From assembly GCF_024734895.1 (NCBI RefSeq), contig NZ_CP091430.1:7069501-7133500 (forward strand): DNA of 64,000 nucleotides. Direction: 5' to 3'. The notes beneath the pieces are model-generated. The model searched no databases. It saw only the letters and a program-made list of their open reading frames with translations, and was not told the origin of the DNA. The position numbers and the translations under genes are program-made. Positions 7,894-16,560 of this stretch are shown in pieces. Within the stretch, counting starts at the first letter, position 1. Each line of letters opens with the position of its first letter. Source of the stretch: Paenibacillus spongiae. GTDB taxonomy: Bacteria > Bacillota > Bacilli > Paenibacillales > Paenibacillaceae.

Positions 7894-9068
7894 TCCGGCG
7901 AGCCTCCTTTGGCCTTGCTGCCGACAAGCAATCTTAAGCCTACCGCGACAAGCAATAGCGACATGAAGCCGGTTTTCATGTAATAGCGGATATCGCTCGT
8001 CAGCTGCCAATTATCAAAGACCCTTTGAATGAAATCGATGAGCAGCCGGTCCGCCATATAATATAAACCGAGCAGGAGCAGGATAATCCCGATCCATTTT
8101 TGCCGATGCATGAGCCCGTCCACCACCGGAACATCCTCTACGTACCCGCCTTCGGTGGCGTACCGGGACTGCTGCTGAAGCGAGTCAAAGAACGAGAAGC
8201 ACCAGATGATCGGCACGATGAACAGAAATAAGGAGAGCTGAAGCACATCCAGCAAATAAATCGACAACAGGAAGCCCGCCATCAGCTGCAGTCCGCGTTT
8301 TTGCTGTCCTAGGTACATATGGCCCGCACCCGGCATGATCGAAAGAACGGTTGCGAACCAGCGGCTGCGTTTGCCGCCCTGGCGGTGATCGTCCCAATCC
8401 TCCATAATGGACCGGTCAATGAGCATTTCCCCGGCCTGCTTGCGCTGAACGTGTCGAATGGCATCGAACATCCCATAGAGCCACACGATCGGCAGGGCCA
8501 CCAGAAAGACGAGGAAGCCTTCTTCATGCGCCAGAATGGACACGAACAGAATCATCGTCAACAGGCCGAAGAAGCCGATCAACAGCGTTATTCCGCGCTG
8601 CATCAGTCCAAGCTGCAGATGCCCCAGTCCTGGAACGAAAGACAGTAATATCGTAAAAAAGCGTTCCCCTGCGTCATCCCGTCTTGGATGGGGGACTGTG
8701 CCGCCAGGGTATGCGCCGTATCCAAAAGAACCGTCGTGCTCCCCTAACGGCGGCGGCACATCTCCCGGTGTATATACGCCGCCGTTTGCATATCCCGGCC
8801 CATAAGTAGCCCCATTGAAGTTCCCTCCGCCATGCCGGAGCAAGCAGATGACCAAATCCAGCATGTTGATCGCCCAGATTATGGCCGCCGCAATCAACGC
8901 AAGAATAACCCCTTCTTCTTCATTCGCTAACAGAAACAGAAAACCAAAGCCCAGCGCGCCAAAAAACAGAAAAGGGTATACAAAGGCTCTCCCCTTTCGG
9001 TTGACGGCAAGATGGCCCAGTCCCGGCACAATTCCGAGCAGCAGGGCGATAATCGGATTTCGAACCAT
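7890..9068 (-). CDS. Multi-pass membrane protein with three internal PGxGH (TM2-like) repeats
   Basis: 392 residues in three homologous units, each with a hydrophobic helix, the motif (V/I/M)PG(L/A)GH(L/M), and a further helix pair (LGIVPGLGHLAVNRKGRA near residue 12, LSFVPGLGHLQLGLMQRG near 147, LSIMPGAGHMYLGQQKRG near 240). A final hydrophobic pair near the C-terminus resembles a LiaI-type segment. PGxGHxYxG is the signature of TM2-like membrane domains. A Gly/Pro/Tyr-rich linker separates units 1 and 2. It lies between the anti-sigma gene and the LiaI-like gene with 2- to 4-bp junctions, so the four genes form one operon. Confidence 0.75.
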   Translation of the reverse strand: MVRNPIIALLLGIVPGLGHLAVNRKGRAFVYPFLFFGALGFGFLFLLANEEEGVILALIAAAIIWAINMLDLVICLLRHGGGNFNGATYGPGYANGGVYTPGDVPPPLGEHDGSFGYGAYPGGTVPHPRRDDAGERFFTILLSFVPGLGHLQLGLMQRGITLLIGFFGLLTMILFVSILAHEEGFLVFLVALPIVWLYGMFDAIRHVQRKQAGEMLIDRSIMEDWDDHRQGGKRSRWFATVLSIMPGAGHMYLGQQKRGLQLMAGFLLSIYLLDVLQLSLFLFIVPIIWCFSFFDSLQQQSRYATEGGYVEDVPVVDGLMHRQKWIGIILLLLGLYYMADRLLIDFIQRVFDNWQLTSDIRYYMKTGFMSLLLVAVGLRLLVGSKAKGGSPE

Positions 9069-9070
9069 TC

Positions 9071-9580
9071 TTATTGCTCCTTTCCAGTTGGATGATGGGA
9101 TACCGGTTTCTCAACCAAGGCCCCGATTACGGATGTTGTCTTTTTCATAATGGCCGTTGTCAGCGATTTATGCTCCGGTTCATTCCGTTCCGCCCGCCAA
9201 TGATTCGGCTGATCCGCTAATCTGTCGAACACGCCCGCCGACATCAGCACGAGCATACAGCACACGGCAATGATACCGTGCAGCACCTTCTGGCGACGGC
9301 TGCCGCTGCGTATAACCCTTCTTCTATTTCCGGTTGGATTGGAAGGCGCCTCCACTGTGGATCGCGGCAAGTCGCCAACCCGTTCCATGACCAGGTCCGT
9401 CAACTCATCTGCCCGCAGTGGATTCAATTCCTCCACGGTATCCAGGCTCGCCATTAATTCAATATAGATGGATAAGCATTCATCACATTCCGCCAAGTGA
9501 TCAAAGGCCCATTCCCGATCCTGGTCAGAGAGCTGGTCATCCGCCAATGCTTTCCACATCGATTCCGCAGGGTGATTCAT
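9071..9580 (-). CDS. Anti-sigma factor with a zinc-binding-type N-terminus and one membrane segment
   Basis: 169 residues starting at the ATG at 9578-9580, which overlaps the sigma stop as ATGA and has AAGGAGGAGG upstream. The N-terminal FDHLAECDECLSIYIEL matches the HxxxCxxC core of ZAS-type anti-sigma domains. A hydrophobic helix (VLHGIIAVCCMLVLMSAGVF) follows near residues 115-135, leaving a short external tail. It should hold the ECF sigma factor at the membrane until an envelope signal frees it. Confidence 0.85.
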   Translation of the reverse strand: MNHPAESMWKALADDQLSDQDREWAFDHLAECDECLSIYIELMASLDTVEELNPLRADELTDLVMERVGDLPRSTVEAPSNPTGNRRRVIRSGSRRQKVLHGIIAVCCMLVLMSAGVFDRLADQPNHWRAERNEPEHKSLTTAIMKKTTSVIGALVEKPVSHHPTGKEQ

Positions 9581-10227
9581 TCCAGGTCCTCCTCCTTCCA
9601 ATGCTTGCGCATCCAACGCTTGGCACGATAAAGTCTCGATTCTACGCTTTTCAGCTCGATCCGCTCTTGAGCGGCAATCTCCCGTTGGTTCTTATCCTCC
9701 AAATAATAAGACCGTACGACACTGCCATAGCCGACCGGCATCTCTTCCACAAGCTCACGGACTCGCTCGCATCTCTCCCGCTCAAGCACCTCCACCTCCG
9801 CCGGCGGTGAATGATTGGCAATCGCACCGGTTCCCCGGGTGCCCGCTCCGATGGATTCGGCCGCATTGTCCGAAGTCCTCCCCAGCCGGCTCCGTTCGCC
9901 GCCCGCATGCCCATCGCCCGTCGTGTGCGCAGAGCCTTCATAGGAACCGATAAGCACCTCGGCTTTTCGCATGCGCTTCCGCTGGGCATCGATGGCTATA
10001 TTCACCGCGATCCGCGAAGCCCAAGCCTTGAATCCTTGACCGCGGTATTGCGGGAGAGAAAGATAGATCCGCACGAATGCTTCCTGCAAGGCATCCTCCG
10101 CATCCTTCGTATGGCGAAGCACGCCCCATATTAAGCCGTACAGCGCATCGCGATGTCTCTCAACAAGCTTCCGGTACGCTTCCTGATCGCCGCCCTGTAC
10201 GAGGCTTATCCATTCTTCGTCCTGAAT
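9577..10227 (-). CDS. ECF-type RNA polymerase sigma factor, probable ATT start
   Basis: 216 residues if started at the ATT at 10225-10227. Region 2 is clear (DEEWISLVQGGDQEAYRKLV, then DALYGLIWG, then HTKDAEDALQEAFVRIY), as is region 4 (VVRSYYLEDKNQREIAAQERI, SVESRLYRAKRWMRKHW). They are joined by an unusually long Gly/Ser/Arg-rich linker of about 70 residues. The first conventional start in frame is a GTG at 10120-10122, which would remove the front of region 2; upstream of it the frame stays open to a stop at 10255-10257 with no ATG, GTG or TTG. GGGAGGGAG lies 6-7 bases before the ATT. It heads the operon with its anti-sigma factor. Confidence 0.85.
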   Translation of the reverse strand: MQDEEWISLVQGGDQEAYRKLVERHRDALYGLIWGVLRHTKDAEDALQEAFVRIYLSLPQYRGQGFKAWASRIAVNIAIDAQRKRMRKAEVLIGSYEGSAHTTGDGHAGGERSRLGRTSDNAAESIGAGTRGTGAIANHSPPAEVEVLERERCERVRELVEEMPVGYGSVVRSYYLEDKNQREIAAQERIELKSVESRLYRAKRWMRKHWKEEDLE

Positions 10228-10333
10228 CGTTCTCTCCCTCCCTTCATCCGCGCCTCATCCTCTACTAAATAAGACGAATCAAACCGCCATTAGCACTGCG
10301 TCCCTCTAAAAAAAATTTCCGTGATGCGATCGC

Positions 10334-10357
10334 AAACCGCTGCGCAAGCAAAATGTT
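10334..10357. repeat. Half copy of the dispersed palindromic element
   Basis: AAACCGCTGCGCAAGCAAAATGTTC differs at two positions from the left end of the copy at 2131; similarity stops there. Confidence 0.5.
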
Positions 10358-10782
10358 CACATATGTTCGGTGTCGATCCCGCACCCCATCGAATTTCTAT
10401 CCTTCAGAACCCAATCCACTCTGGTACGGTTACATACAACCGTTTTCTAGTAAGCTGATCCTATTCCCTTGCAAAAAGAAGGAACTTACGGCTCCCAAGC
10501 AGGATTGCGGACACTGCTCAATTAACCTTTGAAGATACTGTGGAACAACGCCTCCTCTGCTGCTGCTTGCTATTTCGCACAGTACGCAGCTCTCAGCGCG
10601 CGTTTTCGCTGCATGAAGGCGGTCGGTCGACCGCATATTGCAAAGGAACTTCGTTCATCTCGTTTATTCTGCATCGACTGAATCAGCTGAATCTCGGGCA
10701 GTCGGCACTCTTGTGCACACCACTATTACTTCAATAACTGTTTGTATAAGGCCACCTTTATCACCGTGATAAATCCATAATC

Positions 10783-10953
10783 TTGTATGTTATACAACAT
10801 TGAACGGTCAGCAGCCCGGATATCCGAAAATTGTTGTATTCGATGCAACAGTTCCTCCAGTCGAGAGGCAAATGCTTCTACATTGTTGCATATTGTGCAA
10901 CAATAATCCGGTTTAGCTTTAAATCACACTATATTGTTGCACTTTATACAACA
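10783..10953. repeat. Array of four palindromes at 51-52 bp spacing
   Basis: Each site is an inverted repeat around a 5-bp centre: TTGTA-N5-TACAA (10783-10797), TTGTTGTA-N5-TGCAACA (10831-10850), TTGTTGCA-N5-TGCAACAA (10883-10903), TTGTTGCA-N5-TACAACA (10934-10953). Centres fall at 10790, 10841, 10893 and 10944. The centres (TGTTA, TTCGA, TATTG, CTTTA) and the ~30-bp stretches between sites are all different. Confidence 0.85.
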
Positions 10954-10959
10954 CATTGG

Positions 10960-11515
10960 ATCTAGCACGCTGCACCTACCATAAGCTCACTTATCTGTAT
11001 GTTGCATATGCTTTTCGAATAGCAGCTACCAGTTACCGTGAGCCTCACTTTATATCACGCTGCGCCTGCCACAAGCTCACTTTATACCTCACATTGCATC
11101 TGCTTTGCACACTGCGTCTACCAGTAGTGCTACCATAAACGGCACTTTATATCACTCTTCGCCTGCTACCTGCTCACTTTTTACTTCGCGTTGCAACTGC
11201 TTTTCACACTGCGTCTACCAGTAGTGCTACCATAAATGGCACTTTATATCACTCTTTGCCTGCTACCAGCTCACTTTATACCTCACGTTGCATCTGCTTT
11301 TCACACTGCGTCTACCAGTAGTGCTACCTTAAACGGCACTTTATATCACTCTTCGCCTGCCACAAGCTCACTATATACTTCGCGTTGTCACTCTTCGACT
11401 GTCACAAGCTCACTTTATACCTCACGTTGCATCTGCCATGAGTTCACTTTTGCAACACACTGCATCTACCATATGCCCGCTTTGTACAGCACGCTTCATC
11501 AACATATGCCTCATC
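10960..11515. repeat. Degenerate satellite with 97-bp higher-order units
   Basis: ACTGCGTCTACCAGTAGTGC recurs at 11111, 11208 and 11305, exactly 97 bp apart. Each unit contains two related ~48-bp halves built on CACTTTATA. More degenerate copies continue on both sides. The CACTTTATA...CACATTG.ATCT core also occurs at the fourth palindrome (10941-10960), so the two arrays are related. Confidence 0.85.
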
Positions 11516-11584
11516 TTGAACGCCCGCCTCCAAAATCCCACCCGATCAGACGAATGCAAAATGCTCCTCTCAACATACCAAAAC

Positions 11585-11625
11585 AAAAAAAGCCCCGCCC
11601 ACTTGGGTGACGGAAGCTCTAATTG
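11585..11625 (-). terminator. Possible terminator of degSU
   Basis: Minus strand GCTTCCGTCACCC-AAGT-GGGCGGGGC then seven T; the stem has mismatches, but the GC-rich hairpin and T run lie in the right place after degU. Confidence 0.55.
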
Positions 11626-11651
11626 CCTTGCCATTATGTAGAATCAAAATC

Positions 11652-12389
11652 TTACAGCGTTACCCATCCGAATTTGATCGAGTTGATGACCGCTTGCGTA
11701 CGGTCGTCGACCTCCATTTTTTGGAGAATGCTGCTGACGTGGTTTTTAACGGTTTTCTCGCTAATGAACAAGTATTCGCCGATCATCTTGTTGCTCTTGC
11801 CTTCCGCCATCAACCGCAGCACTTCTGCTTCGCGGCGCGTCAGCGGGTTATTCTCGCCGGCGATGAACTTCACGCCTGCTTCACGGCCTGCAGCCGCTCC
11901 CGAAACAGCGCCGATATCATCCAGGTACGTCATCCGGCGCAGCTGATTGATCAGCTTGCCGGTCACCTTCGGATGGATGTAGGCATGGCCGCCGACAACG
12001 GAACGGATTGCATTAATGAGTGCTTCCGCTTCCATATCCTTGAGCAAATATCCGCTTGCGCCCTTGCGCAGCGTCTCGAATACATAGCTCTCGTCATCAT
12101 GAATGGACAGAATAATGACTTTCACTTCCGGGAACATATCCCGGAGCCGCTCGGTTGCGACTACCCCGTTCTCAATCGGCATGTTAATATCCATGAGAAC
12201 AACCTCGGGCTTCGTATGATTGCAGAACTCCAGTACTTGAATCCCGTCATTGCACTCTCCGATGACCTCCAAGTCATCCTCCATGTTGAGAATCCGTTTT
12301 AAGCCTTCACGGAATAGTTGATGATCATCGGCGATTAATACTTTAATTTTCCGTTTGCCGCCTGCTGCTGGCTTTAGCTCCATCGTCAA
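11652..12389 (-). CDS. degU: DegU, two-component response regulator
   Basis: 245 residues of the NarL/FixJ type: an N-terminal receiver with acidic pair DD at 21-22 and phospho-acceptor D67 in VVLMDINMP, and a C-terminal LuxR-type helix-turn-helix (NPLTRREAEVLRLMAEG, ISEKTVKNHVSSIL). DegU controls exoenzymes, competence, motility and biofilm formation in Bacilli, so its position between competence/flagellar and surface genes is suggestive. It follows degS directly. Confidence 0.96.
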   Translation of the reverse strand: MTMELKPAAGGKRKIKVLIADDHQLFREGLKRILNMEDDLEVIGECNDGIQVLEFCNHTKPEVVLMDINMPIENGVVATERLRDMFPEVKVIILSIHDDESYVFETLRKGASGYLLKDMEAEALINAIRSVVGGHAYIHPKVTGKLINQLRRMTYLDDIGAVSGAAAGREAGVKFIAGENNPLTRREAEVLRLMAEGKSNKMIGEYLFISEKTVKNHVSSILQKMEVDDRTQAVINSIKFGWVTL

Positions 12390-13565
12390 TTACTCCTTTC
12401 TTAGCTCCGCGTTAATGGGGACATGAATGGTTATCTTCGTCCCCTCATTTATGGCCGAATCGATCTCCATCCTCCCTTCTAATAGCTCGACCCTCTCACG
12501 CATTCCGATTAATCCAAAATGGGTGCTGTCCTTCGCTCGGGATTCGATCAGATCGACATGGAATCCGCTGCCGTTATCTCGAACGACAATCTTCACCATT
12601 TGTGCCTGGTACGTAATCTCCAGCGCGACATAAGTGGGGCTCGCATGCTTATATGCGTTGCTGAACGCTTCTTGGATCATTCGATAGATGCCTGCCTCCA
12701 TGGCGGAGGGCAATCTCATTTCCTTGCCGAACGTGTCGAATTTCGTCCTAATTCTTGTTTTCTCCTCAAAGTCCTGGACAAACTTCCTAACTGTTGGCAC
12801 TAGTCCCAAATCATCTAAGGCCATAGGACGCAGGTTGAAAATGATCTTTCGAATTTCTTCGAGGCCGGAACGCACCTGTCCCTTCAAATCTATTAATTCT
12901 TCCTGCACTATTTGAAATTCCTGCTTACTCAGCAATCTTTCTGCAATTTCCGTCCTAAGAACTATGTTCGCCAAGGACTGCGCAGGCCCGTCGTGAATTT
13001 CCCGGGCAATACGCTTGCGCTCTTCCTCCTGGGCCAAAATAATCTTCAGTCCGATTTGCTGTCGGTTCTTGGCCGATTCCAGAATACGGGTCACCTGATT
13101 AAGGTCGCCGGATAAGTACTCCAGCACCACATTAATCTGTGACCCGATGGATTCGGCGCGCTCGATCGATTTCTCGACATTGCGCACCCTTTTCTGCAAA
13201 TCATCACGCCTGGCCTTCAGGTAGCCTTCCTTCTCTCGAAAAACCATCAGATCGAGCTGAAGATGCGTGGCTTTCTCATAGGCATTCTTGATGTCTTCCT
13301 CTTGATACCGGACAAAATCCCGGCTTACTTCCGTAAGCCGGATACGCGCCCGTCGGTAATCGAGCTCGAGCTTGTCGACCTTGTCGATAATCTCGGCCGT
13401 TTCGGCCAGGACTTGGTTAAGTTCCTGGCCGAGCGAATACAGTTCCTTGCGTGCCGATTCGCATATTTCATATATTTGATATTTGCTTTCTTCCATGACG
13501 AGAACGGCGTTCTTGATCACGCGATCGAGATCGGTTATTCGATAATCCACTTTGGGACCGCTCAC
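12390..13565 (-). CDS. degS: DegS, cytoplasmic sensor histidine kinase
   Basis: 391 residues without membrane segments. The N-terminal half is a long coiled coil (residues ~30-165) as in B. subtilis DegS. The HisKA_3 phospho-acceptor is H191 in AREIHDGPAQSLAN, followed by an HATPase_c domain with DNGSGFH and FGLIGMRERVELLEG. It phosphorylates and dephosphorylates DegU, encoded immediately downstream. Confidence 0.96.
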   Translation of the reverse strand: MSGPKVDYRITDLDRVIKNAVLVMEESKYQIYEICESARKELYSLGQELNQVLAETAEIIDKVDKLELDYRRARIRLTEVSRDFVRYQEEDIKNAYEKATHLQLDLMVFREKEGYLKARRDDLQKRVRNVEKSIERAESIGSQINVVLEYLSGDLNQVTRILESAKNRQQIGLKIILAQEEERKRIAREIHDGPAQSLANIVLRTEIAERLLSKQEFQIVQEELIDLKGQVRSGLEEIRKIIFNLRPMALDDLGLVPTVRKFVQDFEEKTRIRTKFDTFGKEMRLPSAMEAGIYRMIQEAFSNAYKHASPTYVALEITYQAQMVKIVVRDNGSGFHVDLIESRAKDSTHFGLIGMRERVELLEGRMEIDSAINEGTKITIHVPINAELRKE

Positions 13566-13629
13566 TTTCTTCTCTGGCGTTACGCGTTACGTTCCTATCA
13601 TATCATACATTGGCCGTGGTGCGTCCATA

Positions 13630-16335
13630 TCATTGAACGGTAATCTGGTCGGTTTTCGAATCCCAATTGACCGTCAGGCCCAGCTGCTCCGATACAAGCC
13701 TGATCGGAACCAATGTGCGCCCACTGCGCGCGATCGGGGCAACCTCCGAATCCATCTTCGTGCCATTGAGGATGAAGCTTTTCTTGCCGAGCCACATCTC
13801 CATCAAGCTGCTTCCGCGCAGCACGGTAACCCGCTGAAGCTTCTGATCCCAGTCGACTTGAGCGCCCATGGCTTCTGTCACGAAGCGCAGCGGCAAGTAC
13901 GTCGTTCCTTCGAGAGCGATCGGCGCCGCTTCCAGCGTATAAGATTTCCCGCCGACTTTCGCCGATTTGGAGCCAATGGTTAATAGAATCGATTGCCTAG
14001 CCGGCTCCGGCACCAATGCCGGATATTGGAAGGTTATGTTGTCGAACGCAATACTGCCTGACAGCGCTCGTTCATCCTGGCCTTCTTCGATCGAAGCGAT
14101 ATACAATCGTTTCAATGTAATCGGATACGCCATTTTGTCGGATGGCAGGTTCACCTTCAATTGCTTCCAGCCGCTCCACGTCACTTTGTCCGCCAAGGTT
14201 ACCAGATGGGCTTTCCCGTTCTTGTCAATGAACTCGGCCCGCAGCCAATTCAGGCTTTCGTCGCCCAGCACGTCCAGCGTCATAGCCGATGGCGAGCCTT
14301 CGACTTGGCGTCCTGATCCGTTCAAGACGGCATAAGCGACCTTCGTACCCGTTGCTCCCGTAAAGTCATAGTTCAATTGAAGCGCTTGGGAAGCATTGCT
14401 TGCTGTCAAGCCGGTCACAAGACCGACGTTGCCCACTACATTATTCGTACCTTCGTACTTAATTGAGTACGTCGGCGCTTCAAAATCTTCAAATTTCTTG
14501 TCTGCTCCTGTCGCAAGCACGGTTACGGCGGAGAATCCGTCGTAACGCGCAATAGCATAGCCCGCTTTCGCGCCTGGGGCTACAGCACCGATCGTTAACG
14601 CGCCATCCTTGACGGTGCCGCTGAAGCCGCGCAGCTCCCACTTAACGGAAGATGCCGGCAGCTGCAGCTTCCGTCCGTCATTCAGCGTCACGCTGACGGG
14701 AACGGATATCGTTTTGCCCTGCTCCAATACCGGCGAGCTGGCATCGATCGACATGCGGGCGATTTGCTCGCCGCCGATAACTTCAACGGCCAGCTTGTCG
14801 CTAATGTCGCCCGCTTTGACCGTGATGGTCGCTTTGCCGGGCTTGGAGGCCGTGAATACGTTGCCGCTGAATGCGCCAGCCCCTCCTTCCGCTTTCCATA
14901 CCGGCGTCAGGCTGCCCGGATCGATCGGATTATAGTAGGTATCATATCCTTTGAGCTGATAGGATGCTTGCTGTCCCACGAACAATTCGGTGCTGCCGCT
15001 CGCCGTAATACCGCGCAGCTGGCCTTGCGGCGCCGTGGTGAACACGCCAATTCCGTTAGCTACTCCGCGCTGGGAGCCATTCTCTGTCGGATGCGCAAGC
15101 CCCGTCTCTACTTCTCCAAGCGGGCGGGTAATCATCGTCGTCGAGCCGCCTCCATCGAGGTTAATCCCGCGCCACACGCCTAGCTTCACCATCATCTTCT
15201 GCAGCTCTGCCAAGGTCATCCCTTCACTGCTGCCTACGTCTTCCACAGTAATAAGCATGACCTTCCCGCTATCCTGCGTGTAGCCGACCGCAGTACGGGA
15301 GCGTTCATAGGCCCCGCTAATGCCGCTCGTATCCCGGGAGAATGCTGTCGTCTTGCCTTGATCGACAAGAATCGTGTGGCCGCCGACCAGCATTTGAAGC
15401 GAAGCCGGATCCACCTTCTGCCCCGTCGTCTGGGCCGTCAGCGCATAGGTCGCATTCACCGACTGCCCGATCTGAAGATGCTCGAGCGCGAAGACGGCCG
15501 CTTTCCCGTGTGTACGAAGTATGTATCCGTTTGCCGGAGGCGTTCCGGGAATGGTCCCGTTCTCGACGATCTGCTGAACGACCCCGTCCACGACCAGCAC
15601 CTCCGTCGGCGTCGTGGCGCTATCGGCAACCGTTGGCCGCGATGCCGTCCAAGCGCTTGTATAGATATACATCGCATTGGAATGGCTGTATCCGTCGCCC
15701 GGTTCCGTCCGGTAGGCAGCCTTGTTAATACCCGCCAACGGGAAGGATGCGCCGTCACCCGAGATAACGGTTCCATCGAAGCTGAACAAATCAATCATCG
15801 GCTTGCGCTCATTCGTCACGGCGAAGGCATACATCCCCTTCAATTGGGAGGGGCTCGCAACCAGCATGCCGCTCGTCACCTGTGCGCCCAGCGTGGAGCC
15901 TTTGCCTGAGGTATTGAAAAAATCGGCGTTTACGCCGGCAACGGCGCCGCTATTCTTCACCATGCTGCCGACAGAGCCCAAGCCCGTTGCCAGTCCTTGC
16001 TTACCGCTCATGACATCCAGCTTAACATAGGGATTCGTCAAGTCGATTTCGATGACATGAACGTTGGAATAGCCGCCTTTGCTCTTCGTCCATTTATAAT
16101 CGATGCGCTTCGCACCGGAAGTGATCATCTCTTCGTTTTGCTTGAACAGCTGCTGTTGAACCGCTTCAGCGGCTGCAGCTGTTGACAGCGGTATGGCGAG
16201 GCTGATCGGCTGCACGAGAAGCGCCGCTCCAAGCGTTATAACGAGCAGCTTCTGTACGTTTCTTTTTGCTTTTTTATTTGCTTTTCGGGTTTCTCTTCTG
16301 CGACTTTGTGCCTGAGTGAATCTTCCATTATCCAT
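13630..16335 (-). CDS. Secreted phosphodiester glycosidase-family protein with C-terminal copper-amine-oxidase-N-like repeats
   Basis: 901 residues. A basic N-terminus and hydrophobic segment (KLLVITLGAALLVQPISLAI) with AAAA form a long signal peptide. Residues ~80-400 match the NAGPA/phosphodiester glycosidase fold: GVNADFFN, the SRTAVGYTQD stretch and NLDGGGSTTM. The family hydrolyses GlcNAc-1-phosphodiester or related linkages; the substrate here is unknown, with a wall polymer a reasonable guess. A BIG2-like domain (about 440-520), a carbohydrate-binding-like beta region, and two copies of the stalk domain often named copper amine oxidase N-like (SYTLEAAPIALEGTTYLPLR; FILNGTKMDSEVAPIARSGR) follow. 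No SLH domain. Confidence 0.88.
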   Translation of the reverse strand: MDNGRFTQAQSRRRETRKANKKAKRNVQKLLVITLGAALLVQPISLAIPLSTAAAAEAVQQQLFKQNEEMITSGAKRIDYKWTKSKGGYSNVHVIEIDLTNPYVKLDVMSGKQGLATGLGSVGSMVKNSGAVAGVNADFFNTSGKGSTLGAQVTSGMLVASPSQLKGMYAFAVTNERKPMIDLFSFDGTVISGDGASFPLAGINKAAYRTEPGDGYSHSNAMYIYTSAWTASRPTVADSATTPTEVLVVDGVVQQIVENGTIPGTPPANGYILRTHGKAAVFALEHLQIGQSVNATYALTAQTTGQKVDPASLQMLVGGHTILVDQGKTTAFSRDTSGISGAYERSRTAVGYTQDSGKVMLITVEDVGSSEGMTLAELQKMMVKLGVWRGINLDGGGSTTMITRPLGEVETGLAHPTENGSQRGVANGIGVFTTAPQGQLRGITASGSTELFVGQQASYQLKGYDTYYNPIDPGSLTPVWKAEGGAGAFSGNVFTASKPGKATITVKAGDISDKLAVEVIGGEQIARMSIDASSPVLEQGKTISVPVSVTLNDGRKLQLPASSVKWELRGFSGTVKDGALTIGAVAPGAKAGYAIARYDGFSAVTVLATGADKKFEDFEAPTYSIKYEGTNNVVGNVGLVTGLTASNASQALQLNYDFTGATGTKVAYAVLNGSGRQVEGSPSAMTLDVLGDESLNWLRAEFIDKNGKAHLVTLADKVTWSGWKQLKVNLPSDKMAYPITLKRLYIASIEEGQDERALSGSIAFDNITFQYPALVPEPARQSILLTIGSKSAKVGGKSYTLEAAPIALEGTTYLPLRFVTEAMGAQVDWDQKLQRVTVLRGSSLMEMWLGKKSFILNGTKMDSEVAPIARSGRTLVPIRLVSEQLGLTVNWDSKTDQITVQ

Positions 16336-16480
16336 AAACTAGCAACTCTCCCATTCTCGAAATCTAATAGTTATAGACTCAAGTCATAGGGAGAAAGTTA
16401 CGGCTGATAGAAGACTCCTATCAACAAATTACGACCGAAAAGAATAAACTATCTGCTATAATTCGTCAGAATATTCGTAT

Positions 16481-16510
16481 TTTATACCATTCCGATTGCC
16501 AAAGTGTGAA
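16481..16510 (-). promoter_or_regulatory. Possible sigma-A promoter of the phosphodiester glycosidase gene
   Basis: Minus strand TTCACA, 18 bp, TATAAA, giving a leader of about 140 nt. Confidence 0.4.
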
Positions 16511-16560
16511 CTCTATTATCTTTGTCACTCGTTACCGATGACATTGAATGCAAATAAGAA

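Larger units (their letters stand above)
10228..11651. other. 1.4-kb non-coding, repeat-rich region between degU and the sigma operon
   Basis: No gene is supported. From left to right it contains a half copy of the dispersed element (10334-10357), about 400 bp with nothing recognisable, a four-member palindrome array (10783-10953), a degenerate satellite with 97-bp higher-order units (about 10960-11515), and a terminator-like sequence after degU (11585-11625). Ser/Thr-rich open frames across the satellite are repeat artefacts. Confidence 0.75.

Noticed and set aside
7894..8010. Longer N-terminus for the LiaI-like protein (start at 8010)
   Set aside because: It would lie inside the preceding gene and adds a non-hydrophobic Arg-rich leader, whereas the ATG at 7893 has an ideal ribosome site and an ATGA overlap.
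10350..10372. LexA/DinR box upstream of the sigma operon (CGAACATATGT on the minus strand)
   Set aside because: The second half reads GAAC instead of GTTCG, so the dyad is broken; it is also part of a half copy of the dispersed repeat.
10783..10953. CRISPR array (regular ~21-bp repeats with ~30-bp unique spacers)
   Set aside because: The repeat centres differ in every copy, the arms are short, there are only four units, and no cas genes lie near. Regular palindromes fit protein binding better.
11236..11610. Ser/Thr/His-rich open frame in the satellite region
   Set aside because: It follows the 97-bp repeat, has no ribosome site or conserved domain, and 97 is not a multiple of three, so units read in different frames.
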